Below, one piece after another: positions 1 through 6,840 of a DNA stretch of 10,383 nt. A model generated the notes under the pieces. That model saw only the letters and a list, made by a program, of their open reading frames with translations, made no database searches and had not been told where the DNA came from. The stretch comes from an uncultured Gemmataceae bacterium (GTDB lineage Bacteria > Planctomycetota > Planctomycetia > Gemmatales > Gemmataceae). Position numbers and translations under genes: made by a program. The stretch's first letter is position 1; every line of letters starts with the position of its first letter. The DNA lies in NCBI GenBank assembly GCA_937922175.1, contig CAKZUU010000091.1, positions 1-10,383 on the forward strand, in the 5' to 3' direction.

Positions 1-1104
1 CAGGAACACGTCGCCACTGCCTTCGTTTCGGTAATAAAGACGGCCATCGGCATACGCGATGGCTCCTTTACCCGGCTCGCGTTCCTCCCATTTGACTTTT
101 CCGGTCTTGAAGTCGAGGCAGGTCAATAGGCCTTCATTGGAACCGTAAATGTGTCCATTGACCAGGACCATCCCGCCGTGGTGGTTTTTCATGTTTTTCG
201 TGTCGTAAACCTGCCTCGCAGTGAAACCGCGGCCCGAACGCGTGATTTGTGCCAACCCACCGCCTGTTCCATAGGCGGAAGCGGCAAAGACGTAACCGTC
301 TTGAAACAGGGCTGTCGAGCAATTCGCCGTGCCGTTGGCCGGTCGATCGTATCGCCAGAGGAATCGTCCATCATCGGCCGCGACGCCGACGACTCCCCCA
401 CTCAGGAAATGAACATACTGCTTGACGCCGCCGATTTCCGCGACGATGGCCGATGCATAGTGGGCATGGTCCTTTTCGTTGGTGGTGGACTTCCAGATCA
501 CTTCACCGTCCGTCGCTCGCAGTGCAACGATGGTTGCTTGCGGTCCACCCGCGGCGACGATGACTCGATCACCATCGACCAGGGGCGATTCGGAGTACCC
601 CCAGGCGCCGACGACTCCTTCGAAATCCCGCTTCAAGTTGACGTGCCAGATCAGCGATCCGTCGTCGGTCTTAAGACAAACCAGATCACCGTCGATCCCG
701 AGAGTATACAAGCGGTCCCCGACGACAGTTGGCGTGGAGCGTGACCCCTCGCTGTAGCCGTAGCCGGTGTTCTTCGCCGCGATCCGCTGACTCCAAATCA
801 TCTCGCCGTTGGTCTCATTCAACGCCCAAACGATCTCGTCATCCCCGCGGAAGCCCATGCCGTAGACCCGACCGTTCGCGATGGATGGCGTGGAATAGCC
901 GCCCCCCAGACCCCGTGCGATATACGCGACGGGCGGCCCGCTACGGGGCCAGGTCTTCAGCAGCCCCGTTTCCCGACTCAGATGATCGCGATTCGGACCA
1001 CGCCATTGTGGCCAGTCTCCCTGCGTTTGGGATCCGGGCGTTTGCGCCAGGAGAAGGGGGCTCGCACTCACGAACGTGATCCAGGCCAACCATCGGGTCA
1101 TCAT
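1..1104 (-). CDS. Secreted PQQ-like beta-propeller protein, C-terminus beyond the window
   Basis: The minus-strand frame is open from the ATG at 1104 to the window edge, giving 368 residues without a stop; the C-terminus is missing. The start is supported by GGAG seven bases upstream (1112-1115); a second ATG follows immediately. Residues 1-20 (MMTRWLAWITFVSASPLLLA) form a signal peptide with probable cleavage after LLLA, so the protein should act in the periplasm or at the cell surface. Mature sequence opens with DWPQWRGPNRD (30-40), then shows repeated propeller strands ending in G-x-x-x-W: GEMIW (100), GSLIW (149), GEVIW (200), GRFLW (246), GKVKW (335). Such BamB/PQQ-like propellers usually run to about 400-430 residues, so only a short end is probably lost. 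Binding partner and function are unknown; no CxxCH haem motif is seen. It lies 48 bp after the alcohol dehydrogenase gene, same strand, so co-transcription is possible. Confidence 0.88.
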   Translation of the reverse strand, partial: MMTRWLAWITFVSASPLLLAQTPGSQTQGDWPQWRGPNRDHLSRETGLLKTWPRSGPPVAYIARGLGGGYSTPSIANGRVYGMGFRGDDEIVWALNETNGEMIWSQRIAAKNTGYGYSEGSRSTPTVVGDRLYTLGIDGDLVCLKTDDGSLIWHVNLKRDFEGVVGAWGYSESPLVDGDRVIVAAGGPQATIVALRATDGEVIWKSTTNEKDHAHYASAIVAEIGGVKQYVHFLSGGVVGVAADDGRFLWRYDRPANGTANCSTALFQDGYVFAASAYGTGGGLAQITRSGRGFTARQVYDTKNMKNHHGGMVLVNGHIYGSNEGLLTCLDFKTGKVKWEEREPGKGAIAYADGRLYYRNEGSGDVFL

Positions 1105-1152
1105 AAGACTTCTCCGCCACACCAAAAATTGGATCGATCGACACACGCGGTC

Positions 1153-2334
1153 TCACCAGGCTGACTCATAAATTCGTAACAAGTCAGCTTCCGAGACAGG
1201 CCGCGGATTAAATCTTGCCGTCCATTGCTGTCGAGCTTCCTCGGCCAAAATGGGCAGGATCTCTCGAGTGACGCCGCAGTCAGACAACCGGGTGGGCAAT
1301 TCGGCTTCCTGAAGGAGGGATTCGACGCGCCGGGCGAGAGTGTCGGCCGGCAACTCCCCGTTGTTTGTCATGCTCGGTCGGACGAGATCCGCATAAAGAG
1401 CGCCCACCACCGGGGCGTTGAAGCGAACGACGTGCGGCAGCAAGATGCCCACGGCCAGGCCGTGGGTCAGACCATAATGAGCCGTCAGCGGATTCGCGCA
1501 GGAATGGGCCGCACCGAGCATCGACGCCTCAATCGCCATGCCCGAAAGGTGCGCTCCCAAAAGCATGGCACCACGGGCGGCGAGGTCATGCGGATCGTCG
1601 AGAACGCGACTGAAGTTCGGTTCCAGCAACCGCCAGGCGGCGAGAGCGAAAGCTTGCGAAATCGGATTTCGTCGGGTGCTGACGTAGGACTCGACGGCGT
1701 GAACGATCGCGTCGAGTCCGGTGACCGCAGTGACCGAAGCCGGCTGAGTCGTTGTGAGTTCTGGATCAAGGAGCGACACTCGGAAAGCTGCTTTCCGATC
1801 ACCGCAGGCCATCTTTAGATGGGTCGAGTCGTCGGCGATGAGGGCGTACGATTGAGCTTCGCTACCCGTGCCCGCGGTTGTGGGAATGCCGATCGAAGGC
1901 AACATCGGCTGGCTGGCTTTCCCGAATCCGCGGTACTGCACCATCGAACCGCCATTGGTGTACAGGAAATTGATGCCTTTGGCGCAGTCCATGGCGCTTC
2001 CGCCACCCATCGCCACCAGGAAATCGGCAGCGTGGGCACGGGCCGCCTCGACACCTTTTTGAACGTGCCGCGTCTCCGGGTTCTCTTCGACGCCATCGAA
2101 AACCGCCACGGCGAGACCCGCCTCGGTGAGGAAATGAATCGCCCGTTGCGGGTGGCCGACCGCCTCCAGACCCGGATCGGTGACCAGCAACACGCGATCT
2201 CCACCCAGTTCGCGGACCAACTCGCCCAGACGTGACAGGCTCCCCGGCCCGAACACGAGTCGTCCCAGCGGTACGTACTCGAAGGCCGAAAGAGTTTCCA
2301 ACAGGCTCCCTTCGACCACTTCAGCGAAACTCAT
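1153..2334 (-). CDS. Iron-containing (group III) alcohol dehydrogenase
   Basis: A 393-residue protein, usual length for the Fe-ADH family, which interconverts alcohols and aldehydes with NAD(P)(H) in the cytoplasm. The N-terminal half holds the dinucleotide-binding motif MGGGSAMD (109-116) and PTTAGTGSE (151-159). The metal ligands of the family align to D208 and H212 (TGLDAIVHAVE), H277 (GAAHSCANP) and H291 (LTHGLAVGILLPH). The tail, ending in LLRIYESAW, resembles the FucO tail (DIVELYHTAW). The ATG at 2334 is chosen over an upstream in-frame ATG because it gives an ATGA overlap with the stop of the aldehyde dehydrogenase gene, a sign of translational coupling, and because MSFAEVVEG begins the family-like sequence. 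An oddity is Asn at 281, where FucO has the active-site His267. The substrate cannot be told from sequence; the neighbouring aldehyde dehydrogenase suggests that the two share an aldehyde. Confidence 0.93.
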   Translation of the reverse strand: MSFAEVVEGSLLETLSAFEYVPLGRLVFGPGSLSRLGELVRELGGDRVLLVTDPGLEAVGHPQRAIHFLTEAGLAVAVFDGVEENPETRHVQKGVEAARAHAADFLVAMGGGSAMDCAKGINFLYTNGGSMVQYRGFGKASQPMLPSIGIPTTAGTGSEAQSYALIADDSTHLKMACGDRKAAFRVSLLDPELTTTQPASVTAVTGLDAIVHAVESYVSTRRNPISQAFALAAWRLLEPNFSRVLDDPHDLAARGAMLLGAHLSGMAIEASMLGAAHSCANPLTAHYGLTHGLAVGILLPHVVRFNAPVVGALYADLVRPSMTNNGELPADTLARRVESLLQEAELPTRLSDCGVTREILPILAEEARQQWTARFNPRPVSEADLLRIYESAW

Positions 2335-3764
2335 ATAGCAACCATCTTGGGGTCGAATTGGAAGGCCCGGGCGCGAAATAGGAAATCGACGATGTTTCCT
2401 TCGTGCGGCTGAAGCCAATTCAATTGAATCGTTGGAATCGGACCGATGTTCAAGCGATCAATGTGAGTCGCATCGGCGAGTTCTCGCTGAAACTTCGGAT
2501 GGCGCGTGACAGCAGAGCAAACCAGCGTCGGTCCGATCTTCGCAAGCATCTGCTCCTGCGGACATTCGACGACCGTCGCGAAGGGAAACATGTATTCTTT
2601 CTTGGCGATGGCCTTATCGGGACCTTCACAGTACACGATGACCGGGCGTAGGTAGGCGCACCGCTCCCGCTTCACCAACCTCGGACCGAATCGTTCCGTG
2701 CAATGGTGCACTCCCGGTTCCTTGAGGTCCGTCTCGATGGCGGCCCAAACCCCCTCGGCCTGGCCAGCGACTGTGAATGCTGCCAACGCGGATTTCGGGT
2801 CGTCTGGAGGGAGCGGCTCCACCGGTCCGATCCTCTCGGCAATGGCTTCCGCGATCTTCCGTCCGTGTCGCGAGACCCAGATGCCGGAGCAGTTGATGCA
2901 TCCACGACCGCTGTTCACGAAGATGCTGTCCACCATCATGTCCAAGTAGGCTTCCCAGTTGTCGACTTCGTCATCTCCCAGGATGATCTTGCTGAACCCT
3001 GGGCCGTGCGCCTGGACCCGGGGGTTGCCCTTGTACTGCTCGACCGTGGCCTGCCCACCGAAAATCAAACTTTTCGGACAGGAATTCAACACTGCGGCTC
3101 CAATGTCACCTTGACCGGGATAGATCGCGATCGCTTGACGAGGTACCCCTGCTTGGATGAACGCATTGGCCATGCGATACGGCGTCCAGGGTTCCTGCGG
3201 ACCCGGCTTCAGGACGAGACCGATTTGCATCGGAATGATCGGCAGCCACAGCGTGTGCACTCCTGGTGAATTACTCGGCAGCACCAGACCCAACACCGGC
3301 GATTGGGCCTGGTAGCTCACGGGCACTCCGCGTGATTCGACTCCATAACCGCGAGTGAGGAAATCCAGGTCCAGCCCCCGCGTTAGTGAGTCGAGAATCT
3401 TGTCCATGTTCTCCAAAACGAATTTGTTTTTCGTCATGTTGAATCGGCACATATGTTCAGGAAGCCCCGTCGTGGCCGATTGCATGCGTACGAACTGTTC
3501 AGGGGTTTGGGACCCGTCCCCCAAGGGCAACTCCGCTTCGGTGTAAAGTTGCCCGGCTTTTTTCACCATCTGCAACAATTCGCGGATCGGTATTTCTCGC
3601 AAGACCGCACGAGCACGCCACGCATGTCTCATGTCCCGCTCGACCAGGGCAGCGTTGGCGCGACTAACCTCGGCCAGCGTTTCACCCGTGGCAAAGTGCA
3701 CCACCGGATCCGCCTCCATGCTCTTGTACGGCTCGCCCCAGCGGGAGATCGGAATGTGTAACAT
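2331..3764 (-). CDS. Aldehyde dehydrogenase superfamily protein, possibly acylating (acyl-CoA reductase type)
   Basis: A 477-residue cytoplasmic protein of the ALDH superfamily. The open frame extends further upstream, but the ATG at 3764 is preceded by AAGGAG with a seven-base spacer and gives the natural start MLHIPISRWG. Family landmarks: VLPSNSPG (161-168), matching the oxyanion-hole Asn region; LKPG (185-188), the cofactor-binding Lys; FVNSGRGCINC (282-292), where C289 aligns with the catalytic cysteine; and KKEYMFPFATVVE (388-400), matching the EEIFGPV motif with E390 kept. Where hydrolytic ALDHs have ELGGK with the general-base Glu, this protein has HGPGFSK (253-259), so His replaces Glu. 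Loss of that Glu is known from CoA-acylating ALDHs such as EutE and PduP, so aldehyde to acyl-thioester, or the reverse, is the favoured inference. It sits 59 bp after a LuxE/PaaK-like ligase and overlaps the alcohol dehydrogenase start by four bases. A diverged ordinary ALDH is the alternative. Confidence 0.88.
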   Translation of the reverse strand: MLHIPISRWGEPYKSMEADPVVHFATGETLAEVSRANAALVERDMRHAWRARAVLREIPIRELLQMVKKAGQLYTEAELPLGDGSQTPEQFVRMQSATTGLPEHMCRFNMTKNKFVLENMDKILDSLTRGLDLDFLTRGYGVESRGVPVSYQAQSPVLGLVLPSNSPGVHTLWLPIIPMQIGLVLKPGPQEPWTPYRMANAFIQAGVPRQAIAIYPGQGDIGAAVLNSCPKSLIFGGQATVEQYKGNPRVQAHGPGFSKIILGDDEVDNWEAYLDMMVDSIFVNSGRGCINCSGIWVSRHGRKIAEAIAERIGPVEPLPPDDPKSALAAFTVAGQAEGVWAAIETDLKEPGVHHCTERFGPRLVKRERCAYLRPVIVYCEGPDKAIAKKEYMFPFATVVECPQEQMLAKIGPTLVCSAVTRHPKFQRELADATHIDRLNIGPIPTIQLNWLQPHEGNIVDFLFRARAFQFDPKMVAI

Positions 3765-3823
3765 GCGCTTGCTCCTTATCTGACTTGTCACGATGCCAGC
3801 CGAATCTCCGACTCGTGCCGCTC

Positions 3824-4915
3824 TCAATAAACTCCGACCGTCGTTTGAGCCGCGATTCCCCGCCATGGCCGAACGCCGCTCACGCCATCCCAAGGATACT
3901 TCTCGCTGGGGAGCTCACGTTCTCCTTCATCGCGCTCCGCAAAGCGCGGGACGAAAAACTCCCTCGTCAACGTCGTCAACAAGACCCGTCCGGTTTGTCC
4001 ATATGGGACGACCTTGTCATAGTCATCAAAATCGACAACCTGCACGACGGCTCTCGGCTCGGGAGCGTAGTACGTGATTTTGTAATTTTGCTCGGCGGTC
4101 GGCATTTCCGCGGCCGCCAGCCCCATCAATGTGTTGCCATACGTCGGCGCGATATACACGTTCGGGCCTAAATACTCCTCGATCATGAATCGGATCCATT
4201 GCGAGGTCATCTCTGTCCCCCCGCAGAAGATCCCCGTGATACCGGCTTTCTCGATGCTCGAGTTCTCGGATTCGAGCCGTTTGCACAATGCATCGAGCAA
4301 TTTGGGCGTCGTGAACATGCAGCGGATCTCGTGGCCTGCCGAGAGAATCGTCATGGCCTGGTCAATGCAATGGTCCTGGTAGGCCCGGAGATGTTCCATC
4401 CACCCCTTCTTAATCAGTTTGACGACCCAACGCGGATCCAAGTCGATGCAGAAGCAGATGCCGCCTCGGTATTGGCACAAATGTTCGACGGCGAGTCGCA
4501 ACCGCCGAGGCCCCGACGGACCAAGCATCAACCAGTTGCTCCCTTTGGGAAAATACTTTTCTGGTAGTGTGTCGCTGAATTGCTCGTAGTCGATGCGAAA
4601 ATCATCGACGACGATTCGGCTTTTCGGAATGCCAGTCGTGCCCCCCGTCTCGAAGACGTAGATCGGCCGTTGAGCGTATGCTTTCGGCACCCACCGGCGG
4701 ACCGGCCCCCCTCGCAACCACTCGTCTTCAAAAAAGGGGAATTTCCGCAGATCGTCGAAGCTGTTGATGTCCTTCAGCGGATCGAAAGGGAGCTCTTTGG
4801 CTTTTTCGAGCCAGAACGGTGTTCCGGTTTCTGGCGAAAAATGCCAGTGGACGATCTCGCGGACGTGGGCATCGAGCCTCTCTCTCGCTTGGCGGACTCG
4901 CTGTTCCAGACTCAC
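3824..4915 (-). CDS. LuxE/PaaK-like adenylate-forming enzyme (acyl-activating)
   Basis: A 363-residue protein of the ANL adenylate-forming superfamily, expected to activate a carboxylic acid as acyl-AMP and pass it to a thiol (CoA or a protein cysteine). The ATP-binding loop is clear: YVFETGGTTGIPKSR (86-100). IFCGGTEMTSQ (229-239) and PTYGNT (257-262) match the A4/A5 region, and TREFFVPRFAERDEGERE (317-334) the A7 region, after which the protein ends at GVSGVRPW...GVY. The roughly 100-residue C-terminal lid domain of true PaaK ligases, with its catalytic Lys, is missing; LuxE acyl-protein synthetases are similarly short, so this is likely natural and not a truncation. The start is GTG at 4915: the frame has no ATG before a stop at 4961-4963, and GAGGGA lies just upstream. 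It is the first gene of the trio with the aldehyde and alcohol dehydrogenases. Substrate unknown. Confidence 0.85.
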   Translation of the reverse strand: MSLEQRVRQARERLDAHVREIVHWHFSPETGTPFWLEKAKELPFDPLKDINSFDDLRKFPFFEDEWLRGGPVRRWVPKAYAQRPIYVFETGGTTGIPKSRIVVDDFRIDYEQFSDTLPEKYFPKGSNWLMLGPSGPRRLRLAVEHLCQYRGGICFCIDLDPRWVVKLIKKGWMEHLRAYQDHCIDQAMTILSAGHEIRCMFTTPKLLDALCKRLESENSSIEKAGITGIFCGGTEMTSQWIRFMIEEYLGPNVYIAPTYGNTLMGLAAAEMPTAEQNYKITYYAPEPRAVVQVVDFDDYDKVVPYGQTGRVLLTTLTREFFVPRFAERDEGERELPSEKYPWDGVSGVRPWRGIAAQTTVGVY

Positions 4916-4962
4916 GGGTTCCCTCGCGTCATCATTACGAAGCCAACAGGCGAAGCGATGTT

Positions 4963-4989
4963 ATTGTAGCGCCCGCGTCGAATCGACGC
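4963..4989 (-). promoter_or_regulatory. Candidate promoter -10 with overlapping palindromic operator
   Basis: On the minus strand TACAAT (4968-4963) fits a -10 hexamer about 48 bases ahead of the ligase GTG. Immediately upstream lies a perfect odd palindrome, GCGTCGA-A-TCGACGC on the plus strand (4975-4989), which would cover roughly -19 to -33 relative to a start near 4956, a usual place for a repressor site. No good -35 hexamer lies at 16-18 bp spacing (TAGCGT at 17), so a regulated or activator-dependent promoter, or a chance match, are both possible. Planctomycete promoters are poorly characterised. Confidence 0.35.
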
Positions 4990-5012
4990 TAACAACGTGG
5001 GGCACCACCACA

Positions 5013-5023
5013 TGACAATGTCA
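5013..5023. promoter_or_regulatory. Small palindrome TGACA-A-TGTCA, possible operator
   Basis: Perfect five-base arms around one central base in the 201-bp intergenic region, about 24 bp upstream (minus-strand sense) of the 15-bp palindrome. Its minus-strand form contains TTGACA (5024-5019), but no matching -10 follows at 17 bp. Could be a regulator half-site pair; short enough to be chance. Confidence 0.2.
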
Positions 5024-5060
5024 AAACACAGTCTCCGAAAACCCACGCTCGGCATTTCTC

Positions 5061-5084
5061 CGGGGTGCATCGTTTGCATCCCCG
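5061..5084 (-). terminator. Candidate hairpin downstream of the 554-residue propeller gene
   Basis: CGGGG-TGCA (5061-5069) pairs with TGCA-(T)-CCCCG (5075-5084): nine base pairs, one bulged base and a five-base loop, about 32 bp beyond the stop codon at 5117. No T-run follows directly on the minus strand, only a TTTT about 20 bases on, so a classical intrinsic terminator is doubtful. It may act as a weak terminator or an mRNA-end stabiliser. Confidence 0.3.
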
Positions 5085-5116
5085 TCGAATCAAGTGGCAC
5101 CTCGCCGCGGTTCGCG

Positions 5117-6781
5117 CTACTCCTTCTTTCCGTGGATGGCGTACAAGTGAATTTCCGTCATGATGAAGAGCACGCCGTTCACAGCGACGGGCGTACTGCG
5201 GATCGGCTCCTCCATTTCGATTTTGTTGATGAGTTCTTTCTCTCTCCCATGCTTAAACACGAAGACATCACCGTCTTCGGTGCCAATGTAGACTTTGCCG
5301 TCCACCCAATAGGGCGATCCCCAAATGGCTGATTTCAGATCATGTTCCCAGTAGACTCGACCGGTCTTGGCATCGAGGCAATGCAGGTAACCAGCTAGCT
5401 CGCCCACGTACACCAAACCGTCGTGGATGGCGCAGGTGCTCATGGTCCGGCCAAAATGATACTCCCGGGCGGCTTCGGGCTCGGAGGTCGGGCCGCCGTA
5501 ATGCCAAACCAGACCAGAATTCGGGTTCGGTGCCGTTTCGCGCTTTGTAAAGTCTTCATTGTCTTTCGTGACGATCTCCGGGGAGATGTCGCCGGTTTTG
5601 CCTCGCGGGTCGATGCACCAGAGGTGGCCGACGCCCTCGTAATGCTCCGGGTCTTGGCCGACGCCGATGTAGACTTTCTCATCGTAGACCACGGGAGTCG
5701 CGATGAAATCGTTTCGCTCACCTTTGCCCCCGAGCTGATAACGGCCAGCTTTCTTCGGGTTGGCATCAAATTTCCAGATGAGTTTGCCCGTTTTGGGTTC
5801 AAAGGCTCGCAGCCAGCCATCTCCCCCGGGAAAAATCACCTGCGGAACGCCGCCGATCTCGGCATAGGTTGGGTTGGACCACTGGCCGTGCATGATGTCT
5901 TTCCCCGGCGAGTTGTCCTTCCAAACGAGTTTGCCCGTGTGTTTGTCGAGGGCGATAAAGCTGGGCGCTTGCGGATAGGGGATGTTGATGTGACCTTCAT
6001 CGACCCCGTTGGCGGTGACCACAAAAACGAGATCACCCACCACCAGCGGGGAACAGGCGGCCATGTTGTGCGGATAGACGCTCAGTTCCCGCATCATGTC
6101 GAATTCCCAGATGACGTCGGCATCCGTGGGGTCTTTGTATTTCTCGCCTTGGAAACCTTGGTTGCCATTGGCGAATCCGTCCGTGTCTAAACAAACGACG
6201 GTGCAGCGATTGTTGACGTACCATAGTCGATTCCCTTCAACAATCGGTGTCGAGCAAACACCCTCGCGAGGCCAATCGTTGACCATGCCACTGGGCAGCT
6301 TGTCATTGACGTGCTGCCACAGGAAATTGCCGGTCGATTCGTCGAAGCACATCAAGACGCCCTTATCGATCGGCGTGGGTTTTTTGGTCGCGGGATTCAA
6401 TCGGGTCTTATCCGTGTCACGTTCGTTCCGGGGGGCTTCGTTATTGGTACCGACGTAGATTCGTCCGCCGGCGACGGTTGGTCCTCCGTAAGCTCGCGAG
6501 CCGAGTTTGGCGACCCACTTGACGTTCTTTTTCTCCTCTCCCCGATTCTCCCATTCGTGGGGAATTCCTTGATCGATCAAGTTCACCATGTTTCGCGCCG
6601 GGCTTCCGCCGAACATGGGCCATTGCCGCGGTCCACTGGCCACATTGGGACCATTCGCACCTGCGGGCCCCTCGGCGGGAAGCCTTTCGGGAAGGGCCAA
6701 GCAGCAAAGCAGGGAAGCCGCCGAGGCGAGAACGGTGACGGCTTGAATCGGCAGGTTGCGAAGTCGCATCGGCGGTGTCAT
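5117..6781 (-). CDS. Secreted PQQ-like beta-propeller protein, 554 residues
   Basis: ATG at 6781 is preceded by GGGAGAG about seven bases upstream, supporting this start over the ATG at codon 5. Residues 1-30 have a basic start (MRLRNL at 5-10) and a hydrophobic run (VTVLASAASLLCCLAL), a signal peptide; SLLC does not fit a lipobox well, so a soluble periplasmic protein is more likely than a lipoprotein. The mature part opens with QWPMFGGSPARN (53-64) and continues as propeller blades marked by GNFLW (151), GKLVW (283), GKLIW (332), SGLVW (422) and GRVYW (474), each followed by strands such as SPLVVGDLVFV (244-254) and STPVAVNGVLFI (529-540). It is longer than BamB-like propellers because of loops at about 115-140, 200-225 and 390-440. 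No haem-binding CxxCH is present, so a quinoprotein dehydrogenase role is not supported. It follows the 773-residue propeller gene by 59 bp, probably in one transcript. Function unknown. Confidence 0.9.
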   Translation of the reverse strand: MTPPMRLRNLPIQAVTVLASAASLLCCLALPERLPAEGPAGANGPNVASGPRQWPMFGGSPARNMVNLIDQGIPHEWENRGEEKKNVKWVAKLGSRAYGGPTVAGGRIYVGTNNEAPRNERDTDKTRLNPATKKPTPIDKGVLMCFDESTGNFLWQHVNDKLPSGMVNDWPREGVCSTPIVEGNRLWYVNNRCTVVCLDTDGFANGNQGFQGEKYKDPTDADVIWEFDMMRELSVYPHNMAACSPLVVGDLVFVVTANGVDEGHINIPYPQAPSFIALDKHTGKLVWKDNSPGKDIMHGQWSNPTYAEIGGVPQVIFPGGDGWLRAFEPKTGKLIWKFDANPKKAGRYQLGGKGERNDFIATPVVYDEKVYIGVGQDPEHYEGVGHLWCIDPRGKTGDISPEIVTKDNEDFTKRETAPNPNSGLVWHYGGPTSEPEAAREYHFGRTMSTCAIHDGLVYVGELAGYLHCLDAKTGRVYWEHDLKSAIWGSPYWVDGKVYIGTEDGDVFVFKHGREKELINKIEMEEPIRSTPVAVNGVLFIMTEIHLYAIHGKKE

Positions 6782-6840
6782 GTCGAATCTCTCCCTTCTC
6801 TAGCAGTACTCGGTTGAAAACCATCCTGTCTTGTCAATTG

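Larger units (their letters stand above)
4916..5116. other. 201-bp intergenic region between two gene groups
   Basis: This is the longest non-coding stretch in the window; all other gaps are under 60 bp. It separates the propeller gene (stop at 5117) from the ligase gene (GTG at 4915). It holds, in minus-strand order, an imperfect hairpin (5061-5084), an 11-bp palindrome (5013-5023), a perfect 15-bp palindrome (4975-4989) and a TACAAT hexamer (4963-4968). A 62-codon reading frame also crosses it (5100-4912). Taken together it looks like an operon boundary with a promoter for the ligase-dehydrogenase group, but no element is proven. Confidence 0.6.

Noticed and set aside
151..744. Plus-strand reading frame of 197 codons near the left edge
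   Set aside because: The minus strand here is a continuous beta-propeller protein with signal peptide and blade motifs, so this is its shadow.
3765..3893. N-terminal extension of the ALDH by 43 codons to an ATG at 3893
   Set aside because: It would overlap the ligase gene by 70 bases, and its sequence does not look like ALDH. The ATG at 3764 has AAGGAG at ideal spacing.
5095..5116. TGGCAC at 5095-5100, like the first half of a sigma-54 promoter
   Set aside because: The second half (TTGC at the right spacing) is absent, and the site is on the plus strand facing away from the genes.
5423..6190. Plus-strand reading frame of 255 codons opposite the 554-residue propeller gene
   Set aside because: Antisense shadow of a well supported gene; no family motif or ribosome binding site recognised.
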